A DNA stretch of 64,000 bases from Shewanella glacialipiscicola (GTDB lineage Bacteria > Pseudomonadota > Gammaproteobacteria > Enterobacterales > Shewanellaceae), in the NCBI RefSeq assembly GCF_023283485.1, contig NZ_JAKILU010000002.1, positions 124,001 to 188,000 of the forward strand. Reading direction: 5' to 3'. Positions 1 to 8,744 of the stretch are shown here, one piece after another (the stretch's first letter is position 1; each line of letters starts with the position of its first letter). Position numbers and translations under genes: made by a program. The notes beneath the pieces were generated by a model. The model was given only the letters and a program-made list of their open reading frames with translations. It had not been told where the DNA came from and made no database searches.

Positions 1-194
1 CCATTAAGCTCATCCCCATGAATAGCGGCGCACACCAGTAACGTAGGGCCAGGTTTAGTCCCGTGAAACACTTCTACATGGATATCAAGTTGCGTATCGG
101 TATATAACTTTGCAGCGGGTAGTTTGATCCCTAACTGGGTTCCTGCGGTGACTCGGTTTCCTGCTAACTCAAAAGCTTCTCGTCTTTTTACCAT
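1..194 (-). CDS. Succinylglutamate desuccinylase/aspartoacylase (AstE/AspA) family protein, N-terminal part, cut by window edge
   Basis: Only the first 64 codons are present; the rest lies beyond the left edge. The visible end reads LLVCAAIHGDELNG. HGDExNG is the first zinc-binding motif (His and Glu) of the AstE/AspA branch of M14-type carboxypeptidases, which hydrolyse N-acyl or related amide bonds. The ATG at 194 is preceded by AAGGGAG at good spacing, so the start is secure. It lies downstream of the MarR gene on the same strand, with 167 bases between them. The family is clear from the motif; the substrate cannot be told from this fragment. Confidence 0.75.
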   Translation of the reverse strand, partial: MVKRREAFELAGNRVTAGTQLGIKLPAAKLYTDTQLDIHVEVFHGTKPGPTLLVCAAIHGDELN

Positions 195-361
195 GGCGAC
201 TCCCTTGTACTATCAAATGTTATCCCGCTGCACACATTGGCACGCCCCATCAGGGGGCGAACTGTATTTTAAGACATAACATTATGAATTTGATTATTTT
301 CTATACTTTGTAGAGTGTGTGATAATAAATAAACTGATTTAAGTACCGTAAAATAAACGTT

Positions 362-934
362 TTATTGCGGCTCAAATTGATTCAACCAGGTTTTTAATAT
401 CTGCAATAGAATAGGTCTATCCTCAGTAGAAACGCCCGTTAACAGTGTACTTTGACATTGAATGTGATGCGGCAATGCCTTATCGATAAGCGCCTTACCT
501 TCAGCAGTTAACGAGACATGTACGGCGCGGCGATCTTCCTTACTGTGCGCCCGTTCAATCAGCCCCTTATTTTCGAGTCTGTCTAAACGGCTCGTCATAG
601 CACCAGAACTTAGCATCATGCTCTGATAAAGCTGTGAAGGCGAGAGTGTAAACCACTCACCCGAACGCCTTAAAGTGGCAAGCACATCGAACTCGCCTTG
701 TCCCAAACCAAATTCAGCATGGCATTGCAGTAACATCGCCTCAATATATTTCGTTAGCCGGGCAATACGACCCAGCGCCGCCATAGGAATCAAATCCTCT
801 ACCACTCCTTGTTGTTGCCATTGATTAACAATTCGGTCAAGGCCATCTTGTTGATTGATTGTCGTGGTGGAGTCAATTTCTGCTGGACTGGTGTTAGCCA
901 TCTTAATGTTTGATGTCATCGGTTTTGCTGCCAT
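362..934 (-). CDS. MarR-family transcriptional regulator
   Basis: A 190-residue protein with a winged helix-turn-helix core (roughly residues 60-160). The stretch LSPSQLYQSMMLSSGAMTSRLDRLENKGLIERAHSKEDRRAVHVSLT, read in parts, shows the recognition helix and the DRRxxxVxLT wing typical of MarR proteins. The N-terminal 35-40 residues are longer than usual and rich in Thr/Gln; internal Met codons (positions 6 and 12) could be the true start. It is divergent from the CynX-type exporter at 1153. The space between holds two copies of an 18-bp imperfect palindrome, so it probably represses itself and the exporter. The ligand is unknown. Confidence 0.88.
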   Translation of the reverse strand: MAAKPMTSNIKMANTSPAEIDSTTTINQQDGLDRIVNQWQQQGVVEDLIPMAALGRIARLTKYIEAMLLQCHAEFGLGQGEFDVLATLRRSGEWFTLSPSQLYQSMMLSSGAMTSRLDRLENKGLIERAHSKEDRRAVHVSLTAEGKALIDKALPHHIQCQSTLLTGVSTEDRPILLQILKTWLNQFEPQ

Positions 935-939
935 AAGTT

Positions 940-957
940 TATCTCTACATAAAGATT
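940..957. promoter_or_regulatory. Putative MarR operator, copy 1
   Basis: TATCTCTACATAAAGATT is a near-palindrome (consensus TATCTYTATATARAGATA) lying 5 bases upstream of the marR start codon, where binding would block its transcription or translation start. A second copy is at 993-1010. Assignment to this MarR protein is inferred from position. Confidence 0.55.
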
Positions 958-992
958 CTTTACATATTAGACATTTTCCCGCAAAATTAAAA

Positions 993-1010
993 TATCTTTA
1001 TATAGAGATA
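993..1010. promoter_or_regulatory. Putative MarR operator, copy 2
   Basis: TATCTTTATATAGAGATA matches its own reverse complement at 16 of 18 positions and matches copy 1 in inverted form. The copies are 53 bp apart, about five helical turns, within the marR/exporter divergent region. Confidence 0.55.
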
Positions 1011-1152
1011 CATTTAAAAGAGATTCTTTTGCGTTGTTTATCCCTTAAACCCATCGAGGATAACAACCTAAGCAGCGCAACACTCGCATTCTAATACAGT
1101 GCACACCTATAGACTTTTCGTAAACTAATATCCGTTTTTGTTGGAGAAAACC

Positions 1153-2358
1153 ATGTCGTCACCCCAGACAGAGAAAGCGAATTTATTGCTTCTCGGATTC
1201 GCGTTCATTCTTATCGGTCTAAATTTACGCCCCATTCTCGCCTCCGTCGGGCCTTTGCTGCCCAGCATACAAGAGGATATCAGCTTAAGTTTTACCTTAG
1301 CCTCTATGCTAACATTGCTGCCCGTACTCGCCATGGGACTGGGCTGTTTTGCAGGCTTTAGTATCGCTAAACGGTTAGGATTCAATACCGTGATGACGGG
1401 ATCATTACTCCTGTTGATCCTTGCCACTGCGATGCGATTCTGGGCGATAGATGCCAATTGGCTAATATGCTCGGCATTACTGGCTGGGGTCGGCATCGCC
1501 CTTATTCAGACCATAATGCCCGCCATGATCAAACTCAATTTCGGTGAACGAGTGCCCTTAATGATGGGGCTTTATATTACGGCCATTATGGGCGGCGCCG
1601 CTGTAGCCGCCAGCAGTGCGCCTTTTATCGGGATGAACTTAGGTTGGCGTGCGGGATTAGGTCATTGGACTTGGCTAGGCATTCTGGCACTCGCACTATG
1701 GCTTATTGTTAAGCACAAAGCCGCATTACCGAGTCAAACTGAAAAACAAGCTGTGCAGCTTAGCTTTTGGCGTTTTCGTCGCAGCTGGTTATTAGCGATT
1801 TTTTTTGCTTTAGGCACAAGCTGTTATGTCTGTGTGCTGGCATGGTTAGCCCCCTACGCAGTCGAGCTAGGTTATAGCCAAACTCAATCAGGATTAGTGT
1901 TAGGTTTTTTAACCAGCATGGAAGTGATCGCGGGCTTAGTGTTTCCTTGGCTAGCGAGTAAGTCAACGGACAGACGCGCCATCATAGCCCTACTGTGCTT
2001 ACTGCAACTCATCGGCTTTATGGGCCTTGCACTCGCCCCTCAAGTGTCACTATTTTTATGGGCGGGACTCGCTGGATTAGGCATAGGCGGGATTTTTCCA
2101 CTCGGATTAATTGTGACTATGGATCATCAACATAATCCGATGTTAGCGGGTAAGTTAACAGCCTTCGTGCAGGGTGTGGGATATACCATAGCGGCTATCT
2201 CGCCTTGGATTGCTGGATTGATCCGCGATCATTTCAATAGCTTTAATAGTGCTTGGTTATTACTTGGTGGCTTAAGTGTGATTGCATGGATATTATCTTG
2301 GCAATTTAATCCGCAGGGTTATGTACGCCAATACCAAGCCACGCGCTGCGTATCTTAA
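1153..2358 (+). CDS. CynX/NimT-family MFS transporter
   Basis: About 401 residues with roughly 12 hydrophobic segments. The N-terminal LNLRPxLASVGPLLPxI pattern is typical of the cyanate/nitroimidazole (CynX/NimT/YeaN) branch of the major facilitator superfamily. I start it at ATG 1153 because TTGGAGAAAACC precedes it as a ribosome binding site; an upstream in-frame TTG at 1138 would place that site inside the gene. It is divergent from the MarR gene and probably controlled by it. The inner-membrane location is clear; the substrate is not. A bidirectional terminator follows. Confidence 0.85.
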   Translation: MSSPQTEKANLLLLGFAFILIGLNLRPILASVGPLLPSIQEDISLSFTLASMLTLLPVLAMGLGCFAGFSIAKRLGFNTVMTGSLLLLILATAMRFWAIDANWLICSALLAGVGIALIQTIMPAMIKLNFGERVPLMMGLYITAIMGGAAVAASSAPFIGMNLGWRAGLGHWTWLGILALALWLIVKHKAALPSQTEKQAVQLSFWRFRRSWLLAIFFALGTSCYVCVLAWLAPYAVELGYSQTQSGLVLGFLTSMEVIAGLVFPWLASKSTDRRAIIALLCLLQLIGFMGLALAPQVSLFLWAGLAGLGIGGIFPLGLIVTMDHQHNPMLAGKLTAFVQGVGYTIAAISPWIAGLIRDHFNSFNSAWLLLGGLSVIAWILSWQFNPQGYVRQYQATRCVS

Positions 2359-2378
2359 GCCTCACATTTAAAATAAAA

Positions 2379-2416
2379 AAACCGCCATATCGATTAACGA
2401 GCATGGCGGTTTTTTA
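2379..2416. terminator. Bidirectional intrinsic terminator
   Basis: AAACCGCCAT and ATGGCGGTTT form a stem around a 14-base loop, with an A-run before and a T-run after. It can end both the MFS gene on the plus strand and the PhnA-like gene on the minus strand. Confidence 0.85.
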
Positions 2417-2466
2417 TTGTGTGCGGCTCGATAAATCGAGCCCACACTAGGTACAACTTAAACAAC

Positions 2467-3045
2467 TTAAGATTTTTTAACAAAACACGTCAGAATAACA
2501 ATCCGAGTACCGTTAACACGGCCTTCAATATGCTCTGGATTATTTGTCAATGCAATGTTACGCACCGCAGTGCCTCGCTTAGCCACAAAACTGGTGCCTT
2601 TAACGTTTAAATCTTTGATAATCACCACAGTATCGCCGGCGTTGATCACGGCGCCATTACTGTCTAAGGTTGGTGTTGTATCATCACCCGTTGCGGCCAC
2701 TTCAGCATCGCCCCACGCTTTTACATCATCTTCAAGATACAACATATCCAGTAAATCTTGCGCCCAACCTTCACCATTTAAGCGCTTAAGCATACGATAT
2801 GACATCACTTGAACTGCTGGTACAGGACTCCACATGCTGTCGTTCAAACAACGCCAGTGGTTCATGTCCATAGTATCCGCTGCCGCAATTTGGCTACTGC
2901 AAGTTTCACAAATCATGATCTCATTCTCATAGCCATCTGAAGCCGGCAGATCATAAATAGAGAGTTCAAGCTCGCTACCACACAGTTCACACTTGCCGCC
3001 ACAGCGGGTTAACAATTCGTTTTCAGTCATTTTTCTATCATTCAT
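2467..3045 (-). CDS. PhnA-family zinc-ribbon protein (YjdM-like, with extra central segment)
   Basis: A 192-residue cytosolic protein. The N-terminus holds two CxxC pairs (C19-x2-C22 and C46-x2-C49) forming a zinc ribbon. The C-terminal 70 residues (from about 128) show the PhnA domain pattern DSNGxxINxGDTVVIIKDL and a KRGTxVRNI stretch, an SH3-like fold. E. coli YjdM is about 111 residues, so roughly 80 residues lie between the two domains here. Despite the name, the family is not shown to break down phosphonates. An internal Met at 3030 is an alternative start; neither has a strong ribosome binding site. Confidence 0.85.
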   Translation of the reverse strand: MNDRKMTENELLTRCGGKCELCGSELELSIYDLPASDGYENEIMICETCSSQIAAADTMDMNHWRCLNDSMWSPVPAVQVMSYRMLKRLNGEGWAQDLLDMLYLEDDVKAWGDAEVAATGDDTTPTLDSNGAVINAGDTVVIIKDLNVKGTSFVAKRGTAVRNIALTNNPEHIEGRVNGTRIVILTCFVKKS

Positions 3046-3444
3046 GCCAAGTAAAACATGGATTATGCCATAAATAGACTTTAGGCGGCAGATGACACGG
3101 CGAGATAACCTTATTTTTTATAAGTTTTCCACACAGATCCCATTACGTTACTTTTATTTATACTCAAAACTCATAGGTTAAACTCAAACGAATGTCGCCA
3201 CGTAGTAAAAATAACCGTCGGGTTCGCATTATCTTACTTGCAACTCATATGTTAATAATAGATTTAAAAAACTCAGTAAAGCATAGGGTTAACTAAGTTG
3301 AAGTGAGAATTTATTGAAGAATTGACAGTGGTAAAATACTTATTTAATAAAAACAGATCATTTTTAAGGTATTATTTTCGCTCAGCACAAACTTATTGAG
3401 TTCAGAACAATCTGTTTCACTTGCATTAAAAAGGTTCACCAATA
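3046..3444. other. Intergenic region, AT-rich, no gene seen
   Basis: About 400 bases between divergent genes. TTGACA near 3323 followed 17 bases later by TAATAA is a weak promoter candidate for the gene at 3445. No ORF, repeat or RNA structure stands out. Confidence 0.4.
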
Positions 3445-4158
3445 ATGGCCACTCTCACAACTATAATCCCCTTTGCCACTGGTGCAACGTTCAGTGCCAC
3501 GAGCCTGCAATTTTTAAATCAACTGGCGCAAAACAACTCGCGCGACTGGTTTAAAGCCCACCAAGCAGAATACGAAGAGACTGTGCGAACGCCTGCGCTA
3601 CAGTTTATCGAGCAAATGCAGCCGAGTATTCTCGCCCTCTCACCTAGACTGACTGCGGTGCCGAAAAAAGTCGGTGGAAGTCTGATGCGCCCACAGCGAG
3701 ACAGTCGTTTCAGTAAAGATAAAACGCCCTATAAAACCAATGTCGGTATTCAATTTCGGCATTTTCAGGCCAAAGACGTGCATGCGCCAGGGCTATATGT
3801 GCACATTGCCGAAGAAGGCTGTTTTATTGCTGCGGGGATTTGGCACCCAGAATCGAAAGCCTTAAATGCCATTCGAACCTGTATCGATGAGAATCCCAAT
3901 GGCTATAAAAAGGCGCTACAAACCTTGCAGAGTCATGGGTTTAACATGGATGGTGACAGTTTGATTAGACCGCCAAAGGGATTTGATAAAAATCACCCTA
4001 TGCTGGCAGAACTAAAACGCAAAGATTTTATCGCCATAAAAAATATCGTTTTTGAAGACCTCTGCCGCCCAGATGCAGCCTGCTTTTGTGCCGAGCAATT
4101 TGCGCACTGTACTCAATTGATGGCCTATTTATGTTTTGCGCTGGACTTAGACTTCTAA
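3445..4158 (+). CDS. DUF2461 (TIGR02453) family protein
   Basis: A 237-residue protein of uncharacterised function. Family hallmarks are FLNQLAQNNSRDWFKAH near the N-terminus, RDSRFSKDKTPYKTNVGIQF around residues 90-110, and a central PGLYVHI...AAGIWHPE region. No signal peptide or membrane segment. The ATG is preceded by AAAAAGG. It is monocistronic and faces a convergent TetR gene. Family membership is fairly sure; no function is known to me. Confidence 0.85.
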   Translation: MATLTTIIPFATGATFSATSLQFLNQLAQNNSRDWFKAHQAEYEETVRTPALQFIEQMQPSILALSPRLTAVPKKVGGSLMRPQRDSRFSKDKTPYKTNVGIQFRHFQAKDVHAPGLYVHIAEEGCFIAAGIWHPESKALNAIRTCIDENPNGYKKALQTLQSHGFNMDGDSLIRPPKGFDKNHPMLAELKRKDFIAIKNIVFEDLCRPDAACFCAEQFAHCTQLMAYLCFALDLDF

Positions 4159-4178
4159 AAACAGATTTATCAAAGCAA

Positions 4179-4206
4179 AATGGCCTAGGTTTTTACCTAG
4201 GCCATT
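4179..4206 (-). terminator. Intrinsic terminator, mainly minus strand
   Basis: AATGGCCTAGGT and ACCTAGGCCATT form a perfect 12-bp stem with a TTTT loop. On the minus strand it is followed by a T-rich run, so it serves the TetR gene; it also separates the convergent gene at 3445. Confidence 0.75.
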
Positions 4207-4225
4207 CAAACAACGTCTTTTACCG

Positions 4226-4819
4226 TTAAAAGGCCTTTGCACTTAAAGTGTGTAAATAACCCTGCAATACTGCAAACCCATTATCTAACAGCTCATATTC
4301 GCCCGCCTTACCTAGCACTCTAATGCCCTGTAATTGCAGCACTAAAAATGCGGCAACCTGATGTGGTTGTACATGGATTAATAGCTCGCCCCGCGCTTGG
4401 CAGTCCTGTAACACTTGGGTGAATGAAGTCTGTAATCGGCAAAATAATCGCTGACATTCCTGTAGCACACCCTCGTCATCGAGGCTCTTTTCTAGCACGG
4501 CATTTTGCATAAAGCAGCCGTACTTTTGTTCTCGCTGCAGGGCAATAAAACGGGCTAAATAAGCTTCTATTTCGGCCAAACCCGCTTTTTCATGCAGCAA
4601 AGTATCTAAGGCACCAAAGGAATAGTTATCGAGGTAGAAGCTAAGGCACTCGCGATACAGATTCTGCTTATCACCAAAACTGTTATAGAGGCTAAATCGA
4701 TTGATGCCTAAATGGCCGACGAGATCGGAAATCGAAGTTTCGGCAAAGCCCTGTTGCCAAAAAAGCTCCATCGCTAGTATGAGTTTTTCCTGACGATCAA
4801 AATTACAACTTCGTGCCAT
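4226..4819 (-). CDS. TetR-family transcriptional regulator
   Basis: About 197 residues. The N-terminal helix-turn-helix is typical: LILAMELFWQQGFAETSISD then LVGHLGINRFSLYNSFGDKQ. The C-terminal part is the variable ligand-binding domain. I start it at the ATG at 4819 (MARSCNF), which has an AGG-containing ribosome site; an upstream ATG at 4846 has none. It is divergent from two glutathione transferase genes. The shared region contains repeated CYGATCGTT half-sites, suggesting it represses the transferases and itself in response to an electrophile or similar compound. Confidence 0.88.
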   Translation of the reverse strand: MARSCNFDRQEKLILAMELFWQQGFAETSISDLVGHLGINRFSLYNSFGDKQNLYRECLSFYLDNYSFGALDTLLHEKAGLAEIEAYLARFIALQREQKYGCFMQNAVLEKSLDDEGVLQECQRLFCRLQTSFTQVLQDCQARGELLIHVQPHQVAAFLVLQLQGIRVLGKAGEYELLDNGFAVLQGYLHTLSAKAF

Positions 4820-4929
4820 AAGCCTAAGACCTAATCTGTTGAGCATGCGCTAACAATCAGCTTTACCACTTAATTATCTTTACCACACTCCACTTTACTG
4901 AAGAAAGTTGAGAGGTAAAACATTCTTGA

Positions 4930-4980
4930 CTGATCGTTTAGATATGGCGTAAATTCTATCCTAACCGATCGTTCCGTTAA
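4930..4980. promoter_or_regulatory. Putative TetR operator region
   Basis: Two direct copies of CYGATCGTT (4930-4938 and 4965-4973) are 35 bp apart between the TetR gene and the first GST gene. The second lies in an imperfect dyad, AACCGATCGTTCCGTT (12 of 16 positions symmetric). Assignment to the TetR protein is by position only. Confidence 0.45.
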
Positions 4981-5035
4981 AGCCTTATATGTTCAAATAG
5001 AGCATAAAGCATGGATAAAAACTACAGGACTTTAG

Positions 5036-5662
5036 ATGAAACTCTACGAATTAGCTCAGTCTCCCAGCGCGCGCCGCGTCAGTATTTTTCTTGCTGAAAA
5101 AGGCATAGAAGTGCCAAGAGTGAATGTCGATATCCGCGGTGGGGAAAATTTAAGTGTCGAATTTAAAGCCAAAAGTTTAAATGGCCGTATTCCGCTGCTC
5201 GAACTCGATGATGGCAGCTACCTGTGCGAATCTGTTGCTATTTGTCGCTATTTAGAAGAAACCCATCCAAGTGTTAACTCACTGTTTGGTAATACACCAC
5301 TTGAACGCGCTAAAGTAGAAATGTGGCAACGTATCATAGAGTTGCAAGGCTTAACCGCTGGGTTTCAAGCCTTTCGTAATTTAAGCGGTGTCTATAAAGA
5401 CCGAGAGACCTGTGTCGAGGCTTGGGGCGAAGAATCACGCATAAGGGTCATTGACTTCCTGCCGACCTTAGACCAACAATTGAGCAAGTCAGCCTTTGTT
5501 GCTGGAGATGAATTCAGCATTGCCGACATTTCTGCTTACGTTTTTATCAGCTTTATTAAGAATTTAGACATTGAAGTCACCGATAGCTTACCGCATCTTA
5601 AGGCTTGGTTTATCACGGTGGCGCAGCGTCCTGCCATAGTATCGCTAACCCCTAAAAAATAG
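5036..5662 (+). CDS. Glutathione S-transferase family protein
   Basis: A 208-residue cytosolic protein. The N-terminal thioredoxin-like domain (1-80) contains LAQSPSARRVSIFLAEKG, the NGRIPLLELDDG loop around the cis-Pro, and the ESVAICRYLEE glutathione-binding motif. The C-terminal helical domain carries FSIADISAYVF. Ser9 or Ser11 is the likely catalytic residue. It is the first of two adjacent GST genes, divergent from the TetR gene. The substrate is not predictable. Confidence 0.9.
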   Translation: MKLYELAQSPSARRVSIFLAEKGIEVPRVNVDIRGGENLSVEFKAKSLNGRIPLLELDDGSYLCESVAICRYLEETHPSVNSLFGNTPLERAKVEMWQRIIELQGLTAGFQAFRNLSGVYKDRETCVEAWGEESRIRVIDFLPTLDQQLSKSAFVAGDEFSIADISAYVFISFIKNLDIEVTDSLPHLKAWFITVAQRPAIVSLTPKK

Positions 5663-5731
5663 CGACACTAATACCGTATTCATCGGCAGATATGTGAGTA
5701 GCTATAAGCGTTATAATCTAAAGGAATAATC

Positions 5732-6400
5732 ATGATCGATTTATACACCGCCGCGACCCCTAACGGTTTTAAAATTTCCATCGCACTGGAAGAAATGGGG
5801 CTTGAGTATCGCGTTCATAAATTAGATTTCAGTAGTAATGAGCAAAAACAGCCTGAGTTTATTGCCATTAATCCTAATGGCCGAATTCCCGCCATTATCG
5901 ACCGCGACAACGAAGATTTTGTGGTATTCGAATCGGGTGCAATTCTGCTGTATCTCGCCGAAAAGACGGGTAAACTCCTGCCTGCCGAACCGAAAAAACG
6001 CTCACAGGTGATTCAATGGTTAATGTTTCAAATGAGCGGCGTCGGCCCCATGATGGGACAGGCAAACGTATTCTTTCGATATTTTCCTGAAAAAATCCCC
6101 GCAGCCATTAACCGCTATCAAAAAGAAGGTCGACGTTTATTCGAGGTTATGAATACTCAACTAGCTACAAATCAATACCTTGCTGGTGACGAATACACGA
6201 TTGCCGACATCGCAACTTGGCCTTGGGTACGTATCCACGAGTGGAGCGGTATCAATATGGACGGGCTGACACATTTGCAACGTTGGTTAGATGAGTTAGC
6301 GCTCAGACCTGCTTGCCAAAAAGGCATAATCACGCCGCCACCGGTAGAGATGAGTGATGAAGAACGGGCTAAGCAAATCCAGAAGATGGTAACGAAATAA
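5732..6400 (+). CDS. YfcG-like (Nu-class) glutathione transferase/disulfide reductase
   Basis: A 222-residue protein closely resembling E. coli YfcG along its length: [51 protein letters not shown] and [12 protein letters not shown]. The TPNG motif supplies the Thr/Asn that hold glutathione in Nu-class enzymes, which have glutathione-disulfide oxidoreductase activity and no catalytic Cys. It lies 69 bases after the first GST gene with a good AAGGAAT ribosome site, probably in one operon under the divergent TetR regulator. A terminator follows. Confidence 0.9.
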   Translation: MIDLYTAATPNGFKISIALEEMGLEYRVHKLDFSSNEQKQPEFIAINPNGRIPAIIDRDNEDFVVFESGAILLYLAEKTGKLLPAEPKKRSQVIQWLMFQMSGVGPMMGQANVFFRYFPEKIPAAINRYQKEGRRLFEVMNTQLATNQYLAGDEYTIADIATWPWVRIHEWSGINMDGLTHLQRWLDELALRPACQKGIITPPPVEMSDEERAKQIQKMVTK

Positions 6401-6485
6401 TCATCTGCAAAGCGATAATTGAACGAGTCGCCTGCAAGTAACCGTTAAATACTGAATACATTATGAGCCTCACGGACTCAACCAT

Positions 6486-6522
6486 AAAAGCCCCGCAGAC
6501 TTAGGCTCATTCGGGGCTTTTT
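6486..6522 (+). terminator. Intrinsic terminator after the GST pair
   Basis: AAAAGCCCCG and CGGGGCTTTT form the stem, followed by a T-run. Confidence 0.85.
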
Positions 6523-6638
6523 TACTGCCTGTTATCGGGCAAAACTGCTACACTCTGCGCCACTTATTTTTCACCTCTGTTGCCACTATATGCCTTTGAT
6601 ATGGCTTGGCTACAGAGAGCATTATTCAGGCTAAATTT

Positions 6639-8036
6639 ATGGGTAATCCAAGCAGCTTTTCATCCAACAAGGCATCCAGCTCAAACACATCGTCAGTGTT
6701 AAATGTTCAGGCGAACACCCCTGCGCAAAAACGTGCACTCAGTTACGCCAGTACAATAAAGCAATTATTCGATGAAATTCAAAGTAGTAAAATGCCCGCC
6801 GATCGCATTCTGGCCAACTATTTTAGAGAACATAAAAAACACGGCTCAAAGGATCGTAAAATCATCCGTGAATCCTTGTTTAGTCTGTTCCGCTGGTGGG
6901 GATGGTTTCAGCGATTAGGTGATCAGCAAGAATCTGCCGTTTATTTTGCCAGCCTAAGCGCCAGTGCCCTATTAGAAGCACATGCTTGGCAAGATATCGC
7001 CAGTGCTTGGCATGAGTTATCGCAATCGACTATCGATTATCAACAAGCTCAAGCGCTTGCTGTTGAGAGTCTTGACGATAAACTGGCACTGATACAGTAT
7101 TTATTCCCCGCGACTGAGTTTAAACCACAGGATTTGTTACCCGACTGGTTCTGGCAAGTGTGCCCTGTTGATGCGGCGCAGCAAACGCAATTAATTGCCG
7201 CTATGTCTAGTCGCCCACCGATTTGGGGACGCGCGCAAGGGATCACTAGCCAAGAAGCGGCGACACAACTACAAGCGCTCGGCATAGACGCAAGTTATGG
7301 TCATTGCTTTAGCGATACCATCAATCTTGGCAGCAAGAGCATGAATCTTAATGAAATAGCCCTGTATAAAGACGGTAACATTGAGATCCAAGATTTGGCC
7401 TCACAGGTCATAGGACAAATTTGCGCACCAGAACTCGATGCCCATTGGTGGGATGCCTGTAGCGGTGCTGGCGGAAAAACCCTGCAATTGCGCTCTTTGA
7501 TGCTAGCTAAAGCTACTGATAAGCAAACGCCATCTACGGGCAGCATCATATCATCCGATATTCGCTCCAATGCCCTAGAAGAACTCACCAAACGAGCTCA
7601 AAGAGCCCATTTTAACGGCATTAGCGTGGCCCGTTGGAAAAGTGATGCCTTGCCCGTACCTACGGCTCATTTCGACGGTGTATTAGTCGATGCACCGTGC
7701 AGTTGCACAGGCACTTGGCGACGTAATCCCGATATGCGTTGGTTAGATGGTGTTGAGTCTGTGGCCGATAAAGCTGCGTTACAGCTCGATATTTTAAGCC
7801 GCAGTAGCCGCGCAGTTAAGGCCGGCGGCATACTCGTTTACGCCACTTGCTCCTTGTCGCCCATCGAAAATCAAGATGTGGTGACGGCGTTTTTACAGCA
7901 ACATCCAGAGTTCACGCTCACGCTGATACGCCACCCTTTTAGCGGTGAACAAACAGAAATGCTGACCGTGTGGCCCTTTGAGGCCAACAGTGATGGCATG
8001 TTCGTCGTACGTATGCAGCGCAGCAAGTCACACTAA
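6639..8036 (+). CDS. RsmB/NOP (NSUN)-family RNA (cytosine-C5) methyltransferase
   Basis: About 465 residues. The C-terminal half is a SAM-dependent methyltransferase: DACSGAGGKTLQLRS (SAM loop, about residue 270), VLVDAPCSCTGTWRRNPDMRW (motif IV with one catalytic Cys, about 350, quoted in part) and VYATCSLSPIENQDVV (motif VI with the second Cys, about 400). The N-terminal region with NYFREHKKHGSKDRKIIRE resembles the RNA-binding part of RsmB relatives. I start at ATG 6639; an in-frame TTG at 6606 is less likely. The family is sure. The target base is not; it is shorter than RsmF. Confidence 0.88.
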   Translation: MGNPSSFSSNKASSSNTSSVLNVQANTPAQKRALSYASTIKQLFDEIQSSKMPADRILANYFREHKKHGSKDRKIIRESLFSLFRWWGWFQRLGDQQESAVYFASLSASALLEAHAWQDIASAWHELSQSTIDYQQAQALAVESLDDKLALIQYLFPATEFKPQDLLPDWFWQVCPVDAAQQTQLIAAMSSRPPIWGRAQGITSQEAATQLQALGIDASYGHCFSDTINLGSKSMNLNEIALYKDGNIEIQDLASQVIGQICAPELDAHWWDACSGAGGKTLQLRSLMLAKATDKQTPSTGSIISSDIRSNALEELTKRAQRAHFNGISVARWKSDALPVPTAHFDGVLVDAPCSCTGTWRRNPDMRWLDGVESVADKAALQLDILSRSSRAVKAGGILVYATCSLSPIENQDVVTAFLQQHPEFTLTLIRHPFSGEQTEMLTVWPFEANSDGMFVVRMQRSKSH

Positions 8037-8318
8037 CTCATTATTTTGTATCAAAACTTGGCGCACTTAGTTCTGGGCGCCAACTTCAACTGCCTAATAT
8101 GATTTACGATGATAATAAAATTTATCCCTTTATTATCATAAAGATAAACCACGCATCCCGAGTTAAAATCTCAAATAGCTCCATTTCAGTGACAAGATAT
8201 CGCTCTTGGGCAAAACTTTTCACCATCAATGATGAAATATTTCGCTTTAGCTTCATCTCACCTTTGGGTAAAAAGATCGGGTGCTGCGAATGGCACAGAT
8301 ATTTTTGGAATTTTGACC

Positions 8319-8477
8319 ATGTCACACTCTTATGAATTTGACGACGATGATGCGCCATGGGGCGATAACGTCAAAGGTAAACAAAAGAACAAACGTGTAA
8401 AACAACGCCGTAGAGATACAAAGCGTAGTTATTCGGACGATACAGAGGTGAATGTTTATCAGAATAAAACCAAATAA
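8319..8477 (+). CDS. Small uncharacterised charged protein (52 aa)
   Basis: Starts MSHSYEFDDDDAPWGDN: an acidic N-terminus followed by a strongly basic middle (GKQKNKRVKQRRRDTKR) and a polar tail. TTTGGA lies 8 bases before the ATG. A perfect 11-bp stem-loop follows the stop codon. The acid/base segregation and the terminator support a real gene, but I do not recognise a family. It could bind nucleic acid or the ribosome; that is speculation. Confidence 0.6.
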   Translation: MSHSYEFDDDDAPWGDNVKGKQKNKRVKQRRRDTKRSYSDDTEVNVYQNKTK

Positions 8478-8536
8478 CGTGTTTTTAACGAGTTTGCCTA
8501 CACAAATTTGTACTTTATGAAAGTTGACCAAATCTG

Positions 8537-8563
8537 AGCAAGTTGCAGCCATTGCAACTTGCT
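8537..8563 (+). terminator. Stem-loop after the small gene
   Basis: AGCAAGTTGCA and TGCAACTTGCT form a perfect 11-bp stem with a 5-base loop. The T-run after it is weak (AATTTATTTT). Confidence 0.6.
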
Positions 8564-8744
8564 AATTTATTTTAAAAACTCCTCCCCCCTGCTTTATAGT
8601 TCATCAAAATCATCCATCGAATAGTGTCAGATAAATCATCAGTTCTAAGCCAAAAATCAAGCAGAAGCAGCTTTGTAGCAATATAAGACCCATCCTAAAC
8701 TCAGATAACGTTCTCAACTCGAGCAAGATATCATTGTTGACTTA

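Noticed and set aside
243-259. CGCCCC/GGGGCG hairpin as terminator after marR
   Set aside because: No T-run on the minus strand; it lies in the leader of the next gene.
1125-1496. Open frame of 123 codons antisense to the MFS gene
   Set aside because: It lies wholly opposite a well-supported membrane transporter and has no family features or ribosome site.
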